Assembly (NCBI GenBank): GCA_017163975.1
Contig: JAFFSR010000280.1
Location: 1,240,001 to 1,304,000 of the forward strand
DNA length: 64,000 nucleotides
Direction of reading: 5' to 3'
Source of the DNA: Anastatus disparis
Taxonomy: Eukaryota > Arthropoda > Insecta > Hymenoptera > Eupelmidae
A program made the position numbers and the translations under genes. Below are positions 33,652 to 45,424 of this stretch, piece by piece. Within the stretch, counting starts at the first letter, position 1, and the number at the start of each line of letters is the position of its first letter. A model generated the notes under the pieces. It did not search any database. It had not been told where the DNA came from and saw only the letters and a program-made list of their open reading frames with translations.

Positions 33652-36600
33652 ATGCCTCTCAAAGAAAAATCAAAGTTTATAGTAATCAAGTTTATTGATT
33701 ATGAACTCTACAATGGTAGAAAAGCTGTGGAACTTGTCCCTCGCTCATGGTTACACGAACTTGGTGATTCTATTTATTGTAAATATCCTCCTGATGATCA
33801 ACTCATTTATGTCGAAAATTGGGTGAAAGAAGAGAAGCCAGTTGTCGATGAATGGGTTGCTTGGCATGTAGAAATTATCAAAGAAGCAAGTAAATAATAT
33901 TCATTTATATCAATCAAATTATTTCTCTATCATTACACCACTATAAATGCTAAAAATATATTATTAAAATAATCTCTCGATCTCCCTTTCTATCTTTTAT
34001 AAAAACTTTGATATTCGAAATTATTTTTTTTTAGAAAATTATGAGCAAGGTATGCGTCGACTTAAAAAATCATTTAATTCAGAAATAATCCCCAGCTCTG
34101 ACTCTGATGTGGCTAATGAACGAGAAGTTAATGAGGATCATGGTGGCATAATGATTTTAAATGAGGGCGATATTGAATCTCGATTGGAAAATATATATCA
34201 AAACGGTACTATAACAATTGTTCGTTTGACTATCTAAAATTAATTGTAACAATTTTCTCTAATAGTTATTTCAGCTGCTTCGATACAAAATAAAAATGAT
34301 GCACGGAAGGAACCGGCCCTAATAAATTACAATGCAATTGAATCTAATGAAATATTAATAGACTGTAGTATTGAAGATAGCAACAAAGATTCTAATGTAG
34401 ATGTACGAAGAAGCAAACGTAAGTTATTTTTTACAAGCTATGAAATAATTATGATAATTTTTTAATTAATACATGCCACGTTTTGAACTACCTTAAAGTC
34501 CAAGATTTACTCCCAAATAATAAATAAATATATAAAAAAAATCTATTTTTTGTTCAAAATGATTAAAGAATTTTAAAATTATGTTTGTGATACTTTTAAT
34601 GTTAAAATTTCTTTTTAAGGTAAAGTTACTTCTGAAGATTTAGAAAATTTAGAGAAAAAGATGAAAAAAGAAATTCAAAAAATAAGGAGAAGCTTGCAGT
34701 ATGATATGAAGGAACATTTTAGAAATCTTTCTGTAAATCTCGCTGTGCAACCTCTCGGAAATTCTAGTTTGACACTACAATTATCTAAATATAGTTTTCC
34801 GATTCAGACTTTGTGCGACTTCGAGGAATTCGATAACCTCATTAGTACAAATGAAGAAGAAGAAAAAAAATTGGTAAATTTTATAGAATTTGTTTAAAGT
34901 TTGCGTAACTAGATTAAGAAATAAATTTTTTTTTAACATCGCTGTATTTATGATATCATAACCTTTTTAAATTAATTTTCTTAACGTAGTTACAATTTTA
35001 GAGAATTTCAAAGATTTTAAAAATAATTTTTATTTTTTTTTATTTTACGTAAAGTATTTGATAGATTTGTTATAAAATAAACAGGGAAATTATTTGCGAC
35101 TGCCAAAAGAAGGAAAATTTTCGTAAACTGATTTTCCTTGCATAGTTTTAATTTTTGAGCATTTTGAAAGTTTTGAAAAAGAAATTTCTAAAACAAATAC
35201 TATCTATTTGTTTGTCTAAGCAGGCGAGAAGCTATTGAAAATTGGATTTCTTAATGTAGTTTTAATTTTAAAACCATTTTAAAAATTGAAAAAAAAATTT
35301 TGATTTTTTCATTTATTTTATTTTATATAAATTACTTGATGAATTCGCTTTTCAATTTGCATAGGAATTATTTGCAACTGCCAAAAGAAGGATAACTTTC
35401 GAAAGCCAATTTTCTTAACGCAGTTTTAATTTTAGATAATTTTTTAAATTTCGAAAATAATTTTTATTTTCCTTTTTTCTTCTATTTTACGTAAACCACT
35501 CAATAGGTTTGCTCTAAAATTTGTATACAAGTTATTTGCTACTGTCTTTATAAAACAAGATTTTGAAAAATAATTTTCTTAGTAGCTCTTTGATCACTTC
35601 TTTTGATTTCTGATTTAACGCTCTCTATACCTGTCTCTCTTTTCCTATTTCCTATTTCCTAATCACTCACTCTATGAGATAGCATCGCACCAAAGCACTC
35701 GGCAGGGTTTTAAAAGTTGTTTTATAAAATATATTCTTAAAATCTTTGAATTTTTATTTTTATAAACTACGTTACTTATTAAATAAAGAAAATCATTTTA
35801 TTAGAAATTATGGATGACAAGAATGGCGATGGGGCTGGAAACTTGTCGTCAAGCTGTTGGAAGAATTTTAAAAGGATTAATAAGACAAGCAGTTCAATTG
35901 CATTACACAGCCATTGGCAGAACAATGAAAGGCAAAGGAAAGAAAAATTTTAGTGAGACGAAAGTTTTTGTTTGTCTAAGAGGTTAGTTTATTTATAATT
36001 TTTTTGTGACTTTTAGTTTTTACTTTAACTTTTAGAAGTCACTTTATTTCAAAATGTTATAAGTAAGATTAGCTTATGATAACTTTCTTTTAAGGTTGTT
36101 CTGGCTATACAGTCTGTGTCAATAGTTAGTTTTTTCGATAATCGTTTATATTTGTCGGTAGAAAGTGTTTATTTAATTTTTAGCTTATTAACCTATTAGA
36201 TGATAGTAAAACAATCATTTAAAACTATATTTTATTTAAATATAATCAATTAATAAAAAGTTATAACATTTTAAAGTTTTTAATTTTTTCATAAATATAA
36301 TTTAATCATAAAAAATTGTGCCAAAGTTTCAAAAATTATTTTATTTAATAGCAACAAAGTTTATTTTGTTCAGATTAAAATATAGAATTTATTGACTATA
36401 ATAAAATTTCAATTTTCGTTTTTTATTCAAATTTATTACCAATTTTCTGCGAAAAAATGCATGTGTCTTAGATGATACTTACGGTTTTATCGTAGAAAAT
36501 TGTCAATGTATTTGAATAAAAAACGAAAATCGAAATTCTATTATAGTCAACAGATTCTAAATTCTAAACTGGACAAAATAAACTTTATTGCTATTGAATA

Positions 36601-37212
36601 AAATAATTTTTGAAACTTTGGCACAATTTTTTATGATTGCATTAGATTTATGTTAAGGTTATAAACTTTAACATGCTATAACTTTTGATTAATTCATTAT
36701 AATTTAAATAAAACAAAATTTGAAATGATTGTTTTAATATTATCTAATAAGTTAATAAGCTAGAAATTGAATAAACACTTTTTACTAGTAGATATAAATG
36801 ATTATCGAAAAGACTAACTTTTGACGTGGACTGTATAGCCAGAACAACCTTAAAAAAATTTTTCGATTATATAATTATCTTAGAAACTACGAAAGATGAA
36901 AAATTATATTTAAGGGAAAAATATTTTTTTTCTCTGGTGTAAAGGCTATTTTTTTTTTATAAAGTGAAAAATAGAATTTGAAAAAAAGTTGTAATACGTA
37001 ATAGTAAAAAAGTGTTCATTTTTCTATTATTAATTTCAAGTTCGCTAATTATTTGCAAATTATATTTTACAGATGTTCTGACTGAGAAATTTTTATGCGC
37101 TGAAAAGGACATCATCAGTTACATCTCCAGATGGCTGTCAGGAGCGGCAGATAGAGAAGGAGGCAAAAGCAAAAGAAACAAAGAAAATAAAGATGTTTAC
37201 CAAGAAGAATGA
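33652..37212 (+). CDS. DUF4806-domain protein, six exons, intact
   Basis: Exons: 33652-33889, 34035-34205, 34275-34418, 34620-34873, 35805-35982, 37073-37212. All junctions are GT..AG and phases agree (1,1,1,0,1), giving 374 codons plus TGA. The exon 2 donor (GGTACT) is weak but is the phase-compatible choice. The N-terminus (KFIVIKFIDYELYNGRKAVE, PRSWL, WVAWHVEIIK, NYEQGMRRLKKS) resembles insect DUF4806 proteins. A middle acidic and polar region and a Lys-rich helix (residues about 185-215) follow. The DUF4806 part is about residues 244-350: FPIQTLCDFEEFDNL, ETCRQAVGRILKGLI, GKKNFSETKVFVCL, ISYISRWLSGA. The C-terminus is basic. The family's molecular role is not known. Exon 5 lies far from exon 4, across intronic repeats, and intron 5 carries a foldback element. 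The gene may be a host gene or transposon cargo. Confidence 0.8.
34975..35590 (+). repeat. Diverged tandem repeat R2 (copy 1) in intron 4
   Basis: About four units of 115-165 bp each begin TTTTCTTAACGYAGTTTTAA, then TTTTATTTTACGTAAAC, then TTATTTGCNACTGCC. The same units occur at 56945-57650. They lie inside an intron of the DUF4806 gene and do not interrupt its exons. Confidence 0.7.
36087..36855. mobile_element. 770-bp foldback element in intron 5
   Basis: The left arm begins TTTTAAGGTTGTTCTGGCTA and the right arm ends in the inverse. The arms of about 360 bp stay similar to a central region near 36470. No ORF is present. It lies wholly inside the last intron of the DUF4806 gene. Confidence 0.8.
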
Positions 37213-37297
37213 AAAAATGATTATAACTTAAATTTCTTGTGTTAATTGTTTATTGTTAATTGTATTGATTAAATTGTATTAAATAGTTATTTTTTAA

Positions 37298-37303
37298 AAT
37301 AAA
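37298..37303 (+). terminator. Polyadenylation signal of the DUF4806 gene
   Basis: AATAAA lies 86 bp after the stop codon, in an AT-rich 3' region and in the right orientation. Confidence 0.5.
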
Positions 37304-37684
37304 AAAAATTATTTAAAAATAATAATGACTCATTTTCTTACACTGAAAAGGTGATTGTAGAATGATTGTGTCAAAAAACATAATCAATCACATTAGAAAA
37401 GCTGATTCGCTATACTCAGAATTTGCGTAAATAGTTTTTCAGTTTTGGTAAAGCTGTTGCGCCAACATAAAGCACACAAGTATATGGTATGTAACAGACC
37501 GTCATCACGAGTGCTTAATATTAATATTTTGATAGATTATTTAAATGAATATTTAAAATGGATGCTTTTTTGTAACGTACAGAAACTTAATTCTACATTT
37601 TACAATTTATTAATTCATTATCACATTTATAATAACAATTTTTACGTATATAAGCTTAACATAACCTAATTTTAATTATTTCGG

Positions 37685-37890
37685 TTCAGTAATGGCAATT
37701 GGTACTTCGCAGATATCGTATTCATAAGTGAAAAATGTACTTCGGCTAAGCTATGGCAATTTATATTTTGCCCGTATTGTAAATAAACTATTGGGCCGTT
37801 CTTATCAAACCGATGATAAGCCAATATTGCTGAGGTATTGGCTTCTAGTATTGGCAATTACTGGCTTATATATTTGGCCAGTAATGTGCC
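37685..37890 (-). repeat. TTGGC/GCCAA-rich terminal-like repeat (right copy, inverted)
   Basis: In reverse it carries CCAGTAATTGCC, TATTGGC and ATCGGTTTGATAAGAACGG, matching the region at 22000-22170. Its orientation is opposite to that copy, as expected of the other end of one element, but an independent copy is possible. Confidence 0.5.
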
Positions 37891-37934
37891 ATACATCAAT
37901 TCTTTCATGGGGATTTTTTATTAAAAACTGATAC

Positions 37935-38424
37935 TTTGTTGACTGTCCAAGCGGTGGCGACCGGTTTTGCCGCTTACTTTATTAGATTAGATGAGTGGCA
38001 GAAACGCAGGGGCTAAGACTCTTGGCTTGCGCTTTAGTGAACCAAAATTCGATTCCCCGGGAAAATTCCGGAAAAATTTTTCTGAATTTTTTTACGAGAA
38101 ATAGAATTTGGAGACCACGAAAATCCTTATAGAAAGCCCCTCGGGGCAACTTATGTTACCAAAAAGTCTGACTGGGCATTTGAGATATAAAATAAAGTCT
38201 CATTGGGCAAAAATTTAGAGGAAATAAAGAGTGAGAAAAAATCATCGAGGGATTCGGGGGATCATCGATGGATCTGAAAAGAGTGGAGTGGCCCATAAGT
38301 CATAGTAGCTGGATGGCCAATGAAAACAACTATATAACTACTAGATTAGCACTATAGAGGTACTTATATCGCGAGGATATTGCGTACAACTTATCGGCAA
38401 ATTTTAATTGCACTTATTCCCTAT
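37935..38424 (+). mobile_element. Interspersed repeat R3, SINE-like (copy 1)
   Basis: It starts near TGTCCAAGCGGTGGCGACCG and contains TTCGATTCCCC, which resembles an RNA polymerase III B box, downstream of a TGGC-type A-box candidate. It ends with a segment through ATCGGCAAATTTTAATTGCAC. A second, shorter copy lies inverted at 59590-59930. A tRNA-derived SINE is the likeliest class, but no target duplication was found. Confidence 0.5.
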
Positions 38425-38602
38425 TACAGTTGAACATTCACATGAGCCACATTTAATAAATGATAGTTTCCAAAAATCTATTTCTATGCCTGCCGATTTC
38501 TGACCAACTATGGCACGGGCGAAGTCGCGACGGGGGATGCTAGTAACATTATAATTCTTTGATATTATAGCTTATATTAAAGACCCAATTCGTCAAATTA
38601 TT

Positions 38603-38761
38603 ATGGCAGATGGTAATATAATCAATCAAGGTTGTGTAAGTGATTGTCAAGAATTCAAATTAGAAGTAAAAATGTCAGCTTTATGCAACATAACTGAATT
38701 TGAGGAAGGTTCGGATAGCCCGACAAATAAAGCAACTCCATTGTCTGTATCTGAATGTTGA
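38603..38761 (+). CDS. Small coding-like fragment, unknown
   Basis: This 52-codon frame (MADGNIINQGCVSDCQEF at its start) has more balanced codon use than its surroundings and may be an exon of a larger decayed gene with the frames at 39759 and 40712. No domain was recognised. The frame remains open upstream in AYIKDPIRQII. Confidence 0.25.
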   Translation: MADGNIINQGCVSDCQEFKLEVKMSALCNITEFEEGSDSPTNKATPLSVSEC

Positions 38762-39758
38762 AAGAAAAGAAGATATTGAATTTGAAACAAAAGAAAAGAT
38801 CATTTAAAGATATAATTAAAGGGAAAAAAATGATTGTAAAATTAAACAAAGATACTTCTGAATCCTTAAGTTATTTTAATTATATATAAATATAAATGTG
38901 GTAACAATAATTAGTTAATTACATTCGTTATCTTTTATTTTCAGAAAATAATAAAATTCTAATAAAGATAGAAAATTTTATAAAATTAAGTATTGAAAAA
39001 ACTACATTGAAGTTTAATATTAGTATATCTAGTAATAATATAGAGTTGCATTGTAAAATTATAACCTATGATTTTGTGGTGATCCTAATGGTTTTGACAT
39101 TTGACTACTTCTACCATTTGATATCAAGATCTTCGAAAAATGTTAAATTAATCAACAAGTATATAATATATTGTGTATATGTACACGGTGTGCCTGAACA
39201 AACTTTAATTGGGGGGGGGGGGGTAAGAACAGGTCTTATATTATTGGTGGATTTGATTCTTGAATGCTTCAGAAACAATATAAAAAAAGAATTAAAAACA
39301 TTCTTAGAGCCGTTTTTGTTTTTTATCATTTTTTATGTCAACATTTTTTTTCAAATAAATTTTATTCTAATTACAAAAAGACTATTTATTATTTTTTTTA
39401 ATTTACATATTTTAATATAAAAATTCGTTACGAATTGTAGCGAAAAATTTATACTTTATTATAGACACAAAGGTGTACGTAAGAATTAAAGTTTAGATTG
39501 TAGTATTTTTATATTCAGTATAACATAAGAATTAAGGTCGTTGTCAACTTTTGTTTTTGTAAACACATAAACTTTTAATCTTTCACATGTTACCTCTCAG
39601 TATTATAGAGTATTTATATCATGTGTAATAAGCCAATGTAGTGATCTAAAATATTTGTCTCTATGAACAAACGTAAATTTATCAATTTATGGATATTGTT
39701 CTCATCAATTAGTTCGTAATAAATTTTCTAGAGTACAGTTCGTTCATGTGATATTAAA

Positions 39759-40475
39759 ATGTCTTTAAGTAAAGATCATACATTAACTCATTCAGAAAAT
39801 CGTAGAAAGTTATGCTTAGTTTGTTTACAAAAAAAGAGTAGAATGATGGAAATCAAAGGCAAGTTGTATGAAAAAATAATATGTGTTACTGACTATAATG
39901 ATAAAGACGATCGTTTACCGAATGTGATTTGCATTGGTTGTCAAATTAAAGTCTATAAACTAAGTAAGAGTGGCAATGCTAAAGGATCCTTAAAGTTGCC
40001 GGATTATTCCAATTGGAGACATCCGAATAAACTCGTAACAAGAGCGATGAATGGGCAAAAATGTGTTTGCGATCTTTGTAAAACTGCTAGAAGTTTTGGA
40101 AATTATAATTTCGTAAAGTTAGATAAGTCTAGTGTAAAGAATACAAGTTCTAAAAATGTGAAACGGTGTTCTAAATGTTTAACTGAATTATCTCGAGGTA
40201 AAACTCATGAGTGTAACAGTTCATCTAATTTTAACAACGTTAAGGAACATATTAGTGAAACATTAAATCTTAAAGAGAAACAACATTTAATAAGTAATTT
40301 AATTAAAGATGTTTTACAAACGAAAGACGAAGCTTTGTATGTTAAATTACAGCTGTCTCAAGAAAAAGGTCAACCAATGAATATTGTAATAAATCCCAAA
40401 CCATCTAAAAGCAACCTTAAACGACAAATTTCTTTTGAAACTGTATCAAAAATTGGAACAAAAATTAGAAAATAG
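39759..40475 (+). CDS. Cys-rich zinc-binding-type protein, unknown family
   Basis: An intact 238-codon frame. Cys pairs are at 19/22 (CLVC), 58/61 (CIGC), 104/107 (CDLC) and 137/140 (CSKC), with His150/Cys152 after the last, so two or three zinc sites are likely. The middle is basic. A C-terminal helical part (LKEKQHLISNLIKDVLQ) and GQPMNIVINPKPSK follow. No catalytic motif is present. Similar Cys-paired N-terminal domains occur in proteins of insect and cnidarian transposons, so it is probably an element-encoded DNA-binding protein or the first exon of one. It lies between repeats at 37685-37890 and 41150-41330. The start ATG follows a non-coding AT-rich stretch. Confidence 0.5.
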   Translation: MSLSKDHTLTHSENRRKLCLVCLQKKSRMMEIKGKLYEKIICVTDYNDKDDRLPNVICIGCQIKVYKLSKSGNAKGSLKLPDYSNWRHPNKLVTRAMNGQKCVCDLCKTARSFGNYNFVKLDKSSVKNTSSKNVKRCSKCLTELSRGKTHECNSSSNFNNVKEHISETLNLKEKQHLISNLIKDVLQTKDEALYVKLQLSQEKGQPMNIVINPKPSKSNLKRQISFETVSKIGTKIRK

Positions 40476-40711
40476 TATATATATTATATATAAATGGAGT
40501 TGCATCAAAAATAAAAGATGATGAAGCTAAAAATATTCTATTGAATTATAATATACAGGAAAAACATATTTTTTCCTTCAAGAAACTTTATAAAATGAAA
40601 TTTCGTTCACATCACAAGTAAGGCAATTTAATTAAAAAAACTAAATCTTTTTTTGTTCAATATAAAGACAGCTTAAATCTATGCATAAGAAGCATACATC
40701 ATTTTATCAGA

Positions 40712-40918
40712 GTGATGAATTATAAATACATTAAAATCTGTAGCTGTTCTGGTAAAAATTACGCAATTATAAACAAATTTAATACAGTAAGCCCATATAA
40801 TGTAGAAGGTCACGCTTTAACATTTATATATAAATTTTCGAATAAAAATACTACAATGATGGCTATTGATGTAAATAATTTCAAAAATGTTTGGTTACCA
40901 TGTACCGACAGAATGTGA
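40712..40918 (+). CDS. Short C-terminal-like fragment, unknown
   Basis: This 68-codon frame has the peptides KYIKICSCSGKNYAIINKF and MAIDVNNFKNVWLPC. It is open upstream (HHFIRV), so it is probably the end of an exon whose beginning has decayed. Its style resembles the C-terminal part of transposon proteins near the frame at 39759, but no family can be named. Confidence 0.3.
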   Translation: MMNYKYIKICSCSGKNYAIINKFNTVSPYNVEGHALTFIYKFSNKNTTMMAIDVNNFKNVWLPCTDRM

Positions 40919-41149
40919 AAATATTTGTTTTATTATTAATCCTGTTAATTCTATTGAATTCGAATAAATTATTTATACATAATCAAGTAGTTTTTCTTGT
41001 TAGTATTATTCTTGATTAAATAATAATATCATATAAAACTATGAAAGAAAATAAGTGTGTATATAATTTTTGACTAATTAGAATTAAATTAATTTAATTT
41101 ATTAATTTTAAAATAATATTAATTTATTACATTATTATTTTTATCAACT

Positions 41150-41330
41150 ATTGGCAATATTTTATATATTTAATTATTTTTTTATTTCATAACTATTGCC
41201 AATATATTACAAACAATATATTACTTTATTGCAAGTATATTGCCAATTGTTGCCCCTATATATTCGCCATATGCTTGAAATAGAGATTGTCAATTGCTTG
41301 GCGATATATTAGCAATAGTTTATTTTTTTA
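41150..41330. repeat. Further TTGGC/GCCAA-rich repeat
   Basis: Repeated ATTGGCAATAT and ATTGCCAATAT blocks occur in both orientations. They are similar in style to 22000-22170 and 37685-37890, and may be the right subterminal region of the element carrying the 238-aa protein. Confidence 0.4.
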
Positions 41331-42240
41331 CGTGGGTAATTATTCCAATAGGCTTGTATTTAATAAAAATACGTGTATAAAATCGATATATTCTGGGGAA
41401 ATGGCTACGGTTTATCGTAACCATTTCCCAATCGTAAAATCATATGAACTTTGTTTAACTGTGGAAGGGATTCTCAATAATTAACCGATTTTCGCGCTGC
41501 CTTGGAACGTTTTCTAGCTATTTTAAATTACTCCAGAATATATCGTTTTTGTACATATATTTTTGTCAAAAACAAGCCTATATGAATAATTAAAAATAGG
41601 AAACGTTCCAGAGCGGAGCACAAATCAGTCAATATTTAACATTGTTAAGATGTAAAGATTTCAATTTTTAAATACTTTTTAAAGAAAAAAAATCACATTA
41701 AAGAAAATTCTTAATTATAATAATACAACATAATATTAAACCTGTATCGATATAAAGTTTATTTACCACAGTTAGTATATCTCGTATAAATTAAATTTTC
41801 GTTGTTTGTATCAACATTTAAGGGGTTCAGATTACCTTCATACGTAGAAGTTGACAATCATCACAGTTAAAATCAGCGCTAGGTCGAAATTCTTCTTTAT
41901 CAGTTTTTCTTTCTTTTTTACTATTATTGTCCGATTCAATCTAAAAATTTGATTATACATGAATTTTAAATATGTTTTATTTATAACTAACTTAATAATT
42001 TGTAAACTGTTTTCACTGAATAATGTATCTTTAATACTCAAGTACGTTATTATTTGATAAAAAATCCGTTTAGCACCTTTTTGCATTTATTGCAAACATT
42101 CTTCAAATTTTATCGGCCGTTTAGATATAGCTATAATAACTTAATATTTACAATACTTAATTAATCGATAAATCGTGAAGCGTGGAAACATATCTTTTTC
42201 AAGTTTGGTTATATTATATAAATATATATAAATATATACT
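41331..42240. other. AT-rich DNA, no gene seen
   Basis: No coding sequence was recognised. Two related blocks, GGAACGTTTTCTAGC (about 41505) and GGAAACGTTCCAGAGC (about 41600), form a weak inverted repeat. Confidence 0.4.
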
Positions 42241-42287
42241 AGGGGGGGGGGGGGTCCCCCTGCTCGCGCTGCTCGCCAACCCCCCAT
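42241..42287. repeat. G-run hairpin with CTCG-rich loop
   Basis: A run of 14 G is followed by TCCCCCTGCTCGCGCTGCTC and then a C run, so a GGGGGG/CCCCCC stem can form around a CTCGCGCTG loop. The loop composition recalls the hairpin family at 5.0, 13.6 and 62.0 kb. The ends differ. Confidence 0.5.
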
Positions 42288-42616
42288 TTATAAATTCTAA
42301 TATTTTAAAATTATATAATTACATCTTACTTACTAAATCATTTTAATTTCATTTTAATTGTTTATAACTATAGTTGAAGATTTTTATTTAAGTTTTATAA
42401 GAACGACAGATTTCCGCACCACCTAAAGAGATACCGTCATTGAAACCTTACATTGAATAATTTTTAACATAAGTTAAATAATAAACAATGTATGGTATAT
42501 AATTATTTAAAATAATGTACTTTTTATTTTCATTCTATTGATTTATCATATTGTTAATATTTATAATAATTCGTAATATTCAAACCCTTAGAAAATAATT
42601 TTAGAATCAGTAACTG

Positions 42617-43190
42617 TAACAAAAGCTAATACTTTTTCTGAAGGAAATGTTTCATTTGACTTGAACCTCCAAAATTATTCCTCAATCGCAAATTTAGGCC
42701 ATTTTAATATTTTGAAAAACAATAAACCTCTAAAAATTACATTTGAAGAAATTTCAGTCAAAAAAGGGTTCATAAGTAATTATAATTTTTTTCAATATTC
42801 ATTTAATAATTATATTATCTTATGCTAATTAATTTTTATAAACATAGAAATTGAAGGATTTAAAAAAAATATTTTTTGAAAATATAATGAAGATGAATTT
42901 TTTGGGACAATTACTGATGGTCATTACAAAATAGACATTTCGTTATATAAAACTGATGCAGATATTGATTTCTCAATAAAAAAGGGTATTAATAACTTTG
43001 ATGATCATATATCCAATTAAATCATATAATTTTATTTTTTAAGAATTATATACACTATAGTTGTTGAAAACTTTAATCAAATAAAAATTATTTCAGATGA
43101 AACGATGGAAATAGAAAAAATGATTTTAGGCACTCAAATATTTTTTGTTAACAATAATTTGGAAACATAAAATTTATTGTATTCTCAAAT
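42617..43190 (+). pseudogene. Decayed coding-like segment, unknown
   Basis: Three plus-strand stretches read like exons separated by AT-rich gaps with AG/GT borders: one with FSEGNVSFDLNLQNYSS, one with GTITDGHYKIDISLYK, one with EKMILGTQIFFVNNN. The second contains a stop (IF*KYNEDE). No domain was recognised. They may be remnants of a gene or element also represented at 44390-45075. Confidence 0.3.
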
Positions 43191-43705
43191 TTTTAAATGA
43201 AAATGTTAATGCTTTTTATATATTTTTATTTTCATAATATTGTATTTATAATCACATTTTTTTTATATAGAACTATTTTGTTTTTTAGGTAGTGTTATAT
43301 ACAAATTGCACATTTTTTTTATATATGTTAATCTTTATATTATTTTATTTTTCATGATACTATGTACACAAATTTTATATTTTGTTATAAATGAATTGTA
43401 CATATTTTATTTTAAAAAATTTCAACTATTTTTTGCTTAAAATATTTTTATTAAGTATAAAAATTATTGACTTTTTAAGAATAGAAAATCATTGACTCAA
43501 TGCGTAAAAAATCTTTTATCTTTAATCAATCTCAAATAATAATAAATTTAAAATATTTATATTAATCAAAAAAATTTTTTTTTTAAATTAATACTGTGAA
43601 ATATTCAAAGGTTTATGCGTAGTATCAAGCGGAAATGTATGCTAATAGGTACATCAAATTGTATGCAAAAAATTATTAATAATTTTATGCTGAATAGTTA
43701 CCACA

Positions 43706-44170
43706 TGTGGAGGGGTATGGTATAAAATTACAATGTTTTTGTCTAGAGTTATACGAAGTGTTATACGGAGGGGTATACGGAGGAGTATACGAAGGTGCAT
43801 ACGGAGGGGTATATGAAGGAGTATATAGAGGGGTTCAAGGAGCTAACATTTTACATAATTTCAATGTTTTTGTAAAGAATTTTGAGGAGGGGAATATGGA
43901 GAGGTAGACAGAGTCATAATCGGAGGGGTAAACGAAGGGGTATATGGAAGGGTACATAGAGCGGTCGCTACTAGATAAAAATATCGTAGATTATATTAAT
44001 TGAGGGGTGAGGGAGGGGAATGCAGAGCAATATTTACCAAAAAATAACAAAATTTTAACGTTATTTTAAGAAGTTTTATATGGAGGGGTATACGGATCAA
44101 AATGTGAATGAGCATTAAAAATTCTCACGGAGCGGATACGGAGGGGAATGGTGTCCCATGGAGCGGAATG
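43706..44170 (+). repeat. GGAGGGGTATAC minisatellite
   Basis: Repeats of roughly 12-15 bp with the core GAGGGGTATACGGA are dense at 43706-43830 and then scattered to about 44170. They produce the repetitive peptide GGVYGGVYEGAYGGV in one frame, which is not a protein. Confidence 0.75.
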
Positions 44171-44389
44171 GAGTTACCTAGAGTCACTGATGACTTGAAA
44201 AATAACGTAAAAAAAACATGAATTTCAGCTTGAGAGTAACAACGGATGGCAAAATTCTAATTAAAAATAAAAATATATCCAAAATAGTTTCAAGGAGAAA
44301 AAATTTGTTAAAAAAAAACGATGACAAAAAAGTCTCAAAGATTGATCTCATCACATAATCAAAATATTCTTGATAAAAAAATCATACCG

Positions 44390-45075
44390 AAGAAACTGAC
44401 GATGAAATAAGTATTAAGAGTTCTGAAAAAATAGACGATGATAGTGATGATAATGAAGTATCTGATTTGAATGCAGATGAAGTATCTGGTTGAGCAATAA
44501 TAACTGTGTTTTAGTAGAATTCATAAATGATAAAGATGGATATGATAATCCGTTGATACAAACAGGATTTTCAAATTGGTTAGAGAAAAAAAATGAGTTG
44601 AATGCAAAAGAAATAATAGATTCATATGAACCTGTCATTATATCTTGGCCCTCAAACATAGAAATCACAAGTGTTTCTAGAAAATTAACTTGAAAATCGC
44701 ATCATTTAAAGAGCAGGCAGTAAATATATTAGCAATTGGTGTCAGTTTAAAATTTTTAAATAATTTTTACATATCTTACTTTTTTGAATTTTTCTTTTTC
44801 AATACACTGTTTATATACTCTTACATAGAAATAAAATTTTTTAAGTTCTTATTAATTTTCCTACTATTCCTCTATAATTATAAATTTTATAATTTAATTT
44901 ATTTTAGAATGGAGTGAAATGAGAAGAAAACAAATAAATTTAGAAAAATTTGATAATTTAAGTCCTACAAAGGAAGAAAGGAGACAATTAAAAAGAAAAG
45001 TTATACCTGACGATGGCGTAGATAGTCCTGAAAGAAAACACAAAAAGTTATTAATAATGATGACAATACCTTGCT
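44390..45075 (+). pseudogene. Decayed coding-like segment with acidic and basic exons
   Basis: A plus-strand acidic stretch (ETDDEISIKSSEKIDDD, about 44396-44490) continues after a 1-base shift into a 67-codon frame. That frame has GYDNPLIQTGFSNWLEKKN and YEPVIISWPSNIE. After an AT-rich gap, a basic stretch from about 44910 reads EWSEMRRKQINLEKF and SPERKHKK. Charge pattern and spacing suggest exons of one former protein. No family was recognised. Confidence 0.35.
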
Positions 45076-45114
45076 GAAATCAATTAGAAATAAAGATTTA
45101 TTGAAATCGGTAAA

Positions 45115-45242
<128 letters not shown>

Positions 45243-45424
45243 ATTTATTATTTAAACATCATTTTATATTATTTAAACATTTTAAATAGATTATTTGAAC
45301 TTATTTCTTGATACTATTTTATTTTCTATTGTTTAAAAAATGTATTAAATTCAGACATTTGTTTATTTTATTTAAAAATAGTTAGCGAATAATTAATTAG
45401 CGAATTAATAATATCTATACTGAT

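Noticed and set aside
37935..38060. Functional tRNA gene
   Set aside because: Only box-like motifs are present; no cloverleaf with an acceptor stem and anticodon could be drawn.
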